Below are positions 57,697-64,000 of a DNA stretch of 64,000 bases, piece by piece. Numbering within the stretch: the stretch's first letter is position 1; the number at the start of each line of letters is the position of its first letter. Made by a program: the position numbers and the translations under genes. The notes under the pieces are model-generated. The model ran no database searches, was not told where the DNA came from, and saw nothing but the letters and a program-made list of their open reading frames with translations. Where the stretch lies: contig NZ_JAKFZS010000001.1 of NCBI RefSeq assembly GCF_021654285.1, positions 124,001-188,000 on the forward strand, in the 5' to 3' direction. Source of the stretch: Pseudoalteromonas luteoviolacea. GTDB lineage: Bacteria > Pseudomonadota > Gammaproteobacteria > Enterobacterales > Alteromonadaceae.

Positions 57697-59532
57697 TTAC
57701 CAGTTAACAACATTATCTGCATCAAACTTATATGCATCAGCAATGATGTCTCGTGCTTTTTCTAAGTCAGCAATATAAGCATCAACATCAGCAACATTAA
57801 GCTTAGGCGCATCACCCATTAGCCTGTGAATTTCTTTGAAGTTTTCATCAGTAATTGGTGAGTGTGGATTGAACTGTGAATTCAATGCAAAGCCTTTCAT
57901 TTCAGACCAATGCTTAGCAACTGCATAGAACTGATCTGCATTGTATTTACCTTCTGCGATATCTTTCAGATCACCATCGTCGTGGCTGATTGTGTCATTG
58001 ATATAATGTATAACAGTTGCAGCGATTGATTTTTCCCAGTAAAGAAGCGCTTGGTCACGGTACTTTTTAAGCTCAGCTGTGTCTTCAGGTGACCACTGGT
58101 CGATATTGGTGCCTACGTTTTTATTGATGATTGCACGACCATTAATAAATGCGATTTGCGCTGCTGCACTGAAATCAGTTGGGTTTGCATTGCTTTTTGT
58201 ACCACGGTCACGCTTCGCTGCATTTCCTGAGTTACCAAAGTTGTACTCTGATTTCAGATCTATGCCATTTTGACCATCAAAGTCGTTGTAACTACCTTTA
58301 AATGCATCACGGCCACTCTTACCTGCAATCTCATCATCTGAGTACTCAAGGTAGTTGATTGCTGCGCCAAAGTAGCCATAAGCTTCATCCCACTTATGCT
58401 CCATGTCTGTGTAGTTTTTGTCAGCATCAACTTCTGCGTTCTGCGCTGGAGAGATCTCTGTGTTGCCATTTGGATTGTTGAATAACAACTCATCCATATA
58501 ATCGTCCGCACCTTGAGACAGAGATACAGCACCATTTAAGTGCTTTTGAATAAGCTGTGCAAGGTCTAAACCTTCAGGCGTTACATATAGCTTTGTAATT
58601 TCAATGCTGCCGTCGTTATGAGCAGCAAAGATTTTAGTACCACCATTAGCTGTTTCTACTTGCTGTTTAATTAGATCGAAGTAGTACTCAACTAGGCCAT
58701 TTGGTGTTTTTTCAAATGTGCCAAAATCAGTCCAACCAACGAATGATTCACCATCATTCCATGTTTTGTTCATTGGAGACGCATCACTACCAGCAATCTT
58801 ACCGCCAGCACCCGCTACAGTTTTCTTACTGCTGATTTCGCCCAAGTTGCTTTGCGCTACACCCTTACCTTCGGTAAACGTGAAATCAGAACCATGGAAA
58901 CTCTCATCTTGCGCTAAAATGAAACCTTCAGCTTTTGCAAATATAGTATTACGGTCCTCAACACTAGCATCTGTGGTTAATTTACCAAGAAGAGACTTTG
59001 ACTCAGCCATCGCTGCGTGGCGAGACGTTTGACCCGAATAAGAGACACTTGAGGTACCCTCATTTACGAATGCATATAGGTTTTTACCTGCTGTAGGTTC
59101 CATATCTGTAATTGCAACTTCGATTGCCTGCTCTACTTTTTCGCCAGCAGAATCAGTTGCAGTTACCGTTAATGCTACTTTTTGATCAGCTTCTTGCTCG
59201 AAGTTTAGCGCGTTAAACGCTTTAAGCTTTAACTTACCTTCAACAACCTCAAAACGTCCATCACTCACTGTATAATTCAGCTCAGCGACTTCATCGCTAT
59301 CATCTGCAAACGTGACACCTGTAATTTCAGCGCCCAAAGTGTCTTCCATTACACTTGCACTTTCAACAGTAATAGTTGGTGCTTTGTTTGAAGGAGTCGT
59401 TGGGGTAGTCGGAGTCGTTGGTGTTTCTGGAGTATTTACTGTGTTGTTATCGCTACTAGAGCCACCACAACCTGTTAAACCAACTGTAGCTGCTAAAATT
59501 GCAGTTGCAAGCAGAGACTTTCTTAATGCCAT
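57697..59532 (-). CDS. DUF4856 lipoprotein with cadherin-like domain
   Basis: A 611-residue lipoprotein. MALRKSLL starts the signal and LTGC is the lipobox; ATG 59532 has AGGAAG seven bases upstream, whereas the frame up to 59583 adds an unsupported leader. A PTTPTTP linker follows, then a cadherin-like beta domain (about 50-140, ending VEVAITDME-like EVAITDM). The large C-terminal region is DUF4856 by content (helical, with ALLYWEKSIAATVIHYINDT). DUF4856 proteins regularly accompany imelysins and TonB receptors and are thought to act at the cell surface. It is first in the operon. Confidence 0.88.
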   Translation of the reverse strand: MALRKSLLATAILAATVGLTGCGGSSSDNNTVNTPETPTTPTTPTTPSNKAPTITVESASVMEDTLGAEITGVTFADDSDEVAELNYTVSDGRFEVVEGKLKLKAFNALNFEQEADQKVALTVTATDSAGEKVEQAIEVAITDMEPTAGKNLYAFVNEGTSSVSYSGQTSRHAAMAESKSLLGKLTTDASVEDRNTIFAKAEGFILAQDESFHGSDFTFTEGKGVAQSNLGEISSKKTVAGAGGKIAGSDASPMNKTWNDGESFVGWTDFGTFEKTPNGLVEYYFDLIKQQVETANGGTKIFAAHNDGSIEITKLYVTPEGLDLAQLIQKHLNGAVSLSQGADDYMDELLFNNPNGNTEISPAQNAEVDADKNYTDMEHKWDEAYGYFGAAINYLEYSDDEIAGKSGRDAFKGSYNDFDGQNGIDLKSEYNFGNSGNAAKRDRGTKSNANPTDFSAAAQIAFINGRAIINKNVGTNIDQWSPEDTAELKKYRDQALLYWEKSIAATVIHYINDTISHDDGDLKDIAEGKYNADQFYAVAKHWSEMKGFALNSQFNPHSPITDENFKEIHRLMGDAPKLNVADVDAYIADLEKARDIIADAYKFDADNVVNW

Positions 59533-59832
59533 TAGACGTCTTCCTATGAAAATTATTTGTATTTGCATTCTCTTAACGGGCAAAAGTATACACCCACCTA
59601 AATAGGAATCAATATTGTTTGCGTTGCTAAGAGCATACTGATTAATAGGTGGAGGTAAGACTAACTATAGAAGAGATAATGAGAGTCACTAACATTAAAA
59701 CTGAAATATTTTGTAACAACCTGTTTTGGAAGAACTTTAATATTTTAAATACAAATTATAGAATATTTTGTTATATATTTTTCACAGAGTTTAGTTGATT
59801 TATAGTTCGAAAAATTCGAACTATAAATTTAT

Positions 59833-60540
59833 TTACCATGCTTCTTTGACAAACAGATATCCCTGACGCCACACAGTTTTTATCTTTTGCGGGCTCGTTG
59901 CATTGTCACCTAGCTTTTTACGAAGACAAGATACCCGTACATCTATGGTGCGGCTATTGATTTGGTAACCTTGCCCAATAATTTTTTCATAAATTTCTTC
60001 GCGGCTGACCACTTTTGGCGCTTGGGATGCTAACAACCAAATTAGATCAAATTCGTGCGTTGTCAAACTCACTCGTTGATTTTCATGCATCACTGTGCGC
60101 TCATCTCCTTTAATCGTTAGCGCACCAAAAGAGAGCTCTTTATTATTTGTACTATTGTTTAGAGATTTAACAGATTGGCATTTGCGAAACATCGCATCAA
60201 GGCGCGCTCGCCACAACCGGGGCTTAGCATGAGTTGCAATCACATCATCTGCACCTAACTCAAGTAGCAGGCTTTGAATGTCATCGTTATTATCTTCTAC
60301 AGACACAAAAACAGGTACTTGATAGTAACTTTTTAACGTATTAATGGTATCGAATTTTGCACTGGTTGCAATTGCTTGGTCAATCACAATACTACTTACT
60401 ATTCCTTTACTACTTTTTTGATTCACATGATCTAAACTTTCTAAAACCATTGTTTGCACATCAAATCCTTGATCTTTAAGTGCAGCTTGTGGCACAGCCA
60501 GACTGTTACTTTTACTCTCTGCGATCAGTACGGTACGCAC
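59833..60540 (-). CDS. OmpR-type regulator with a degenerate receiver
   Basis: A 235-residue protein. The C-terminal half (about 130-235) is a normal winged helix (TTHEFDLIWLLAS, SRTIDVRVSCLRKKLGD, VWRQGYLFVKEAW). The N-terminal half has the receiver fold, but the acidic pair is lost (LIAESKSN in place of LLVEDD). The Asp in SIVIDQ may be the old phosphorylation site. No kinase gene is adjacent. GTG 60540 is the start, with AGAGG/GTAGG upstream. It is the nearest regulator to the DUF4856-imelysin-receptor operon and may control it in a phosphorylation-independent way. Confidence 0.85.
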   Translation of the reverse strand: MRTVLIAESKSNSLAVPQAALKDQGFDVQTMVLESLDHVNQKSSKGIVSSIVIDQAIATSAKFDTINTLKSYYQVPVFVSVEDNNDDIQSLLLELGADDVIATHAKPRLWRARLDAMFRKCQSVKSLNNSTNNKELSFGALTIKGDERTVMHENQRVSLTTHEFDLIWLLASQAPKVVSREEIYEKIIGQGYQINSRTIDVRVSCLRKKLGDNATSPQKIKTVWRQGYLFVKEAW

Positions 60541-60604
60541 TACCTACCTCTGTTCAATACACCAATTTTTTTGCGAGTCTACTCCTCTTACCTGAACACC
60601 AGCT

Positions 60605-61498
60605 TTACGAATTAAATATTCCCAAAGATACCGAAAACAATTTATTTATTACCGGATCTTGAAGGCGTTTTTTCTTTGTTACCAAGCCGATATCAATTTC
60701 TTCGGACTGTAAATTTAGCTGCTGAACTTGGTTTTTAAATGGGCTTTGTGACAACACAATCTCCGGAATATAGGCTACACCGAAACCTAAGCTTGCCATG
60801 GCAACCATGGCTTCATGACCGGATATGTGTGCATAGACTTGAGGCTGGATCGACATGCGTTTAAAGAAATTGTCAATTCTTTCCTTAAGTACGCCCTGCT
60901 CAGGGACTATAAAAGGCAACTCCCCCCACGGCAAATCACTTTTATTGTGCTTATCCAACAACTCAGTTAATGGGCAAGCCATTGTTGGCGCAATAAATAC
61001 CAGCCTAGAACGACCAATTGACTGATACTCAATACCTTGAGGTAGTGAAGCGGGTTTGACAGCCACAGCCACATCCGCCAAATCACCTTGTATCTGGGAA
61101 AGAGAAAAAGCGGGATCGCCCGTCATCAAATTTAGTTCTACCTGAGGAAACTCTTTGCGATAGCGCGCAAACAGATCATAAATGAAGCTATATGATGCTG
61201 TTACAGAGCAGTATAAACTGAGCTCGCCAGTTAATGGCTGGGACTCATCTTGGCATTCACTTTTAAATTGACGCCAGCTTGCCAAGGTCGCTTGCGCATA
61301 TTGAACAAATGCCTTGCCTTGTGGTGTCAAAGACACACTGCGATTGTCTCTGATAAAAAGTGGTGCACCTACCTCATTTTCTAATTGTTTAATTTGGCGA
61401 CTTAATGTCGGTGGGCTGATATAACAGCGTTCACTTGCTCTAGTGAAATGCAAAGTATCTGCCAAAGCTAAAAAGTAGTTCAGTTGCTTATGATCCAT
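60605..61498 (-). CDS. ilvY: LysR-type regulator IlvY
   Basis: A 297-residue LysR regulator. The N-terminal helix-turn-helix reads FTRASERCYISPPTLSRQIKQL; the effector domain fills the rest. It is divergent from ilvC with 128 bp between, the classical ilvY-ilvC layout. IlvY activates ilvC when acetolactate or acetohydroxybutyrate accumulates. Confidence 0.93.
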   Translation of the reverse strand: MDHKQLNYFLALADTLHFTRASERCYISPPTLSRQIKQLENEVGAPLFIRDNRSVSLTPQGKAFVQYAQATLASWRQFKSECQDESQPLTGELSLYCSVTASYSFIYDLFARYRKEFPQVELNLMTGDPAFSLSQIQGDLADVAVAVKPASLPQGIEYQSIGRSRLVFIAPTMACPLTELLDKHNKSDLPWGELPFIVPEQGVLKERIDNFFKRMSIQPQVYAHISGHEAMVAMASLGFGVAYIPEIVLSQSPFKNQVQQLNLQSEEIDIGLVTKKKRLQDPVINKLFSVSLGIFNS

Positions 61499-61626
61499 CT
61501 AGGCACCCTATCTTTCAAAATATGAAATACAATAGTTTAAATATATCATTTTACGCAAGTACAAGATCTCACTATCTTAGTTTTAACACAAACAAATCAC
61601 ATTAAGACGACAAAGCAGGATCTGAC

Positions 61627-63099
61627 ATGGCGAATTATTTCAACTCTTTACCATTACGTGAGCAACTGGCTCAATTGGCACAATGTAAGTTTATGGACCC
61701 CTCAGAGTTCAATGACGGTGTAGAAGCATTAAAAGGCAAAAAGTTGGTGATTGTTGGTTGTGGCGCACAAGGGCTAAACCAAGGTCTTAACCTGAGAGAT
61801 TCTGGGTTGGATGTATCATATGCACTTAGGCAATCTGCAATTGATGAAAAAAGACAATCATTCCTCAATGCCAGTGATAATGGCTTTGTTGTCGGTAACT
61901 ATGAAGAGCTCATTCCAACAGCGGATTTAGTGCTCAACTTAACGCCAGACAAACAACACTCAGCCGTTGTCACAGCAGTGATGCCGATGATGAAGCAAGG
62001 CGCTACACTGGCCTATTCACACGGCTTCAATATCGTTGAAGAAGGCATGCAAGTACGTGAAGACATTACGGTCATCATGGTTGCACCAAAATGTCCAGGT
62101 ACTGAAGTAAGAGAAGAGTATAAACGTGGCTTTGGTGTACCAACGCTTATTGCTATTCACCCAGAGAACGATCCTGAAGGGAAAGGCTTAGCACAAGCAA
62201 AAGCATATGCAGCAGGTACAGGTGGACACAGAGCTGGTGTCCTTCACTCATCGTTTATCGCCGAAGTGAAGTCTGATTTAATGGGCGAGCAAACTATTTT
62301 GTGCGGCATGCTACAAACCGGCTCACTACTTTGCTTTGACAAAATGATAGAGCAAGGCATCGCCCCAGACTATGCATCCAAATTAATTCAATATGGCTGG
62401 GAAGTCATCACTGAAGCACTCAAACATGGCGGTATTACCAACATGATGGATAGGCTCTCTAACCCTGCAAAAATCAAAGCATTTGAACTCAGTGAAGAGC
62501 TTAAAACGATTATGGCGCCGCTCTATAACAAACATATGGATGACATCATCAGTGGTGAATTTTCTAGTGGCATGATGGCTGACTGGGCAGAGGATGATGC
62601 AAAGCTACTTGCATGGCGTGCTGAAACCGCTGAAACCGCTTTCGAAAAACAAGCAAATACTGAACAGCATATATCAGAGCAGACGTTTTTCGATAAAGGC
62701 ATCTTGATGGTTGCTATGGTCAAAGCGGGTGTTGAGCTAGCTTTTGAAACTATGACCGCTGCAGGAGTCATCGAAGAGTCAGCTTATTATGAGTCTTTAC
62801 ACGAAACGCCACTTATTGCTAACACAATTGCACGTAAAAAGCTTTTCGAGATGAATAGAACCATCTCAGATACTGCCGAATACGGGTGCTACTTGTACAA
62901 CCATGCTTGCCTACCACTGCTGAAGCCATTTATGGAGAAAGTTAGCAGTGACGTAATAGGTGCAGGTTTAAGCAATACTGACAACTATGTTGATAATCAA
63001 AAACTTATAGCTGTAAACAGCGCAGTTAGAAACCACCCTGTTGAGGTTGTTGGAACAGAATTGCGAGGCTATATGTCTGCCATGAAACGAATTGTATAA
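61627..63099 (+). CDS. ilvC: Ketol-acid reductoisomerase, class II
   Basis: A 490-residue enzyme of valine, leucine and isoleucine synthesis. The NADPH-binding loop is [13 protein letters not shown] and the fold contains two C-terminal knotted domains, so this is the long class II form typical of gammaproteobacteria. AGGA lies eight bases before ATG 61627. A terminator follows. Confidence 0.97.
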   Translation: MANYFNSLPLREQLAQLAQCKFMDPSEFNDGVEALKGKKLVIVGCGAQGLNQGLNLRDSGLDVSYALRQSAIDEKRQSFLNASDNGFVVGNYEELIPTADLVLNLTPDKQHSAVVTAVMPMMKQGATLAYSHGFNIVEEGMQVREDITVIMVAPKCPGTEVREEYKRGFGVPTLIAIHPENDPEGKGLAQAKAYAAGTGGHRAGVLHSSFIAEVKSDLMGEQTILCGMLQTGSLLCFDKMIEQGIAPDYASKLIQYGWEVITEALKHGGITNMMDRLSNPAKIKAFELSEELKTIMAPLYNKHMDDIISGEFSSGMMADWAEDDAKLLAWRAETAETAFEKQANTEQHISEQTFFDKGILMVAMVKAGVELAFETMTAAGVIEESAYYESLHETPLIANTIARKKLFEMNRTISDTAEYGCYLYNHACLPLLKPFMEKVSSDVIGAGLSNTDNYVDNQKLIAVNSAVRNHPVEVVGTELRGYMSAMKRIV

Positions 63100-63120
63100 A
63101 CCAGTTCGCTTGTTAGAACC

Positions 63121-63153
63121 AAGGCCCAACAGTGAAAACTTTGGGCTTTTTTT
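63121..63153 (+). terminator. Terminator after ilvC
   Basis: GCCCAA and TTGGGC pair around an 11-base loop, followed by seven T (63147-63153). Confidence 0.85.
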
Positions 63154-63281
63154 CATACATTTAAATGAGGAATATAATAAACTACTCATAAATTTATACG
63201 GCATAACGAATAAATCTATATGTGTTAATTATTGACCATGTTAGAATTATCACCACGCGGTAATCAGTTTCTGTAGGTTAA

Positions 63282-64000
63282 ATGAGTAACACCAGCTTTA
63301 CAATCACTCAAAAAATCACCATCCTAGGTAGTGCAACAGCAATATTAGTTGCTAGTTTAATTGGCTTTATTTCGATTTATCAATCCAAATCTATGGTTGA
63401 ATCTAGAATGCTCGGTTCTGAGCTACCAAGCAAAGTCGAAAGTATCACTAAGTCTCTTGAGCAAGAAATTGTCGTATTAAAAAATGCGGCAGAGCAACTC
63501 TCTAGTAACCGATTCATACTTGAATCAGCTAAAAATGGTCAGTTAAACGAAGATCTTTTACTTAGCGAACTAAAAAGACTACAGCAACAATATGGTTTGG
63601 CTACAGCCTCTTGGGCAAATAGACAAAACAACAAATATTGGAATCAAGACGGCTTCTTACGTGTGCTGAATATGCAACAAGATAGTTGGTTTTTTGCTTT
63701 TACCCAAAGCAGAAATACCTATTCGATTAGTATTTTTCAAGAGTCACCTGGTGATGTGAAAATGTTTGTCAATCACCAGCAAACCAATGGGATTGGCCTT
63801 GCAGGTCTTGCTAAAAGCATTGACGACATGCAGCAAAAGCTTGCCAACATGCGTATTGAGCAAACTGGGTTTGTCTTTGTAGTTAATCAAGAAGGCCAAG
63901 TACAACTACACCCTGATGCCAGCTTGGTCGCAAAATCAACGCTTGCTGACTTTTATGGCGCGCGCTCGGCAAGCGAACTTCTAAATAACTCACGATTAAA
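63282..64000 (+). CDS. Methyl-accepting chemotaxis protein, N-terminal part
   Basis: The frame from ATG 63282 stays open to the right edge (about 239 codons). A membrane helix at about 12-34 is followed by a periplasmic sensor region. FVFVVNQEGQVQLHPD resembles the second half of a Cache domain (a GYxFVxDxxGxxxxHP-like element). The HAMP and signalling domains lie outside the window, so the call rests on the N-terminal design only. Confidence 0.75.
   Translation, partial: MSNTSFTITQKITILGSATAILVASLIGFISIYQSKSMVESRMLGSELPSKVESITKSLEQEIVVLKNAAEQLSSNRFILESAKNGQLNEDLLLSELKRLQQQYGLATASWANRQNNKYWNQDGFLRVLNMQQDSWFFAFTQSRNTYSISIFQESPGDVKMFVNHQQTNGIGLAGLAKSIDDMQQKLANMRIEQTGFVFVVNQEGQVQLHPDASLVAKSTLADFYGARSASELLNNSRL

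Noticed and set aside
1..64000. CRISPR arrays, rRNA genes, intact insertion sequences, riboswitches
   Set aside because: No regularly spaced repeats, rRNA stretches, complete transposase or convincing riboswitch structure was seen.

Overview
The window looks like a chromosomal stretch from a marine gammaproteobacterium of the Alteromonadales, most like Pseudoalteromonas. This rests on moderate AT-richness, a secG-tpiA-glmM-folP-ftsH-rlmE/yhbY housekeeping block beside tRNA-Leu(GAG), a long class II ilvC divergent from ilvY, and a TonB receptor/imelysin/DUF4856 cassette. The genus is inferred from gene content only.

Region 1 (1-31343, all minus strand, read right to left) is a hybrid NRPS/PKS biosynthetic cluster that continues past the left edge. 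In order of transcription it holds: a SyrB2-like non-heme iron halogenase homologue whose facial-triad carboxylate position is Val (HXV); a strong terminator; a JmjC/cupin-8 oxygenase; a SyrP/TauD-type oxygenase; a MacA-like adaptor, a MacB-type ATPase and an FtsX-type permease; a membrane-anchored Ntn-hydrolase acylase (PvdQ/penicillin acylase family); a PvdE/SyrD-type peptide exporter; and then the assembly line. The assembly line is: (i) Cstarter-A(Gly-like)-PCP, (ii) KS-AT-KR-DH-ACP, (iii) KS-AT-ACP, (iv) docking-C-A-PCP, (v) docking-C-A-PCP, then a partial ATP-grasp-like gene. The simplest reading is an N-acylated precursor, begun on glycine, extended by two malonate units and two more amino acids. 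It would be exported to the periplasm by the PvdE-like protein, deacylated by the membrane-anchored acylase and pumped out by the MacAB-like system. This is the same export and maturation logic as pyoverdine, or an acyl-prodrug self-protection scheme. No thioesterase is visible.

Region 2 (31344-36702) is a scar zone: a solitary ParB/VirB-like gene, an exported S12-family serine hydrolase, a decayed IS30-family transposase pseudogene, and about 2 kb of non-coding DNA. It ends exactly at the 3' end of tRNA-Leu(GAG), which suggests that the whole left part is an island placed at that tRNA.

Region 3 (36703-50612) is mainly core genome: tRNA-Leu, secG, tpiA, glmM, folP, ftsH, rlmE and yhbY. It is followed by a second S12 serine hydrolase, a lipoprotein, an RstAB-like two-component system, an NSS-family sodium symporter, an ElaA-type acetyltransferase and Spo0M.

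Region 4 (50806-64000) holds a KefB/YbaL-type antiporter, a small unknown protein and a sterol-desaturase-family hydroxylase. Next comes an outer-membrane uptake operon (DUF4856 lipoprotein, imelysin-like lipoprotein, TonB-dependent receptor), with a regulator next to it whose receiver domain is degenerate. The window closes with ilvY/ilvC and the start of a chemoreceptor gene.
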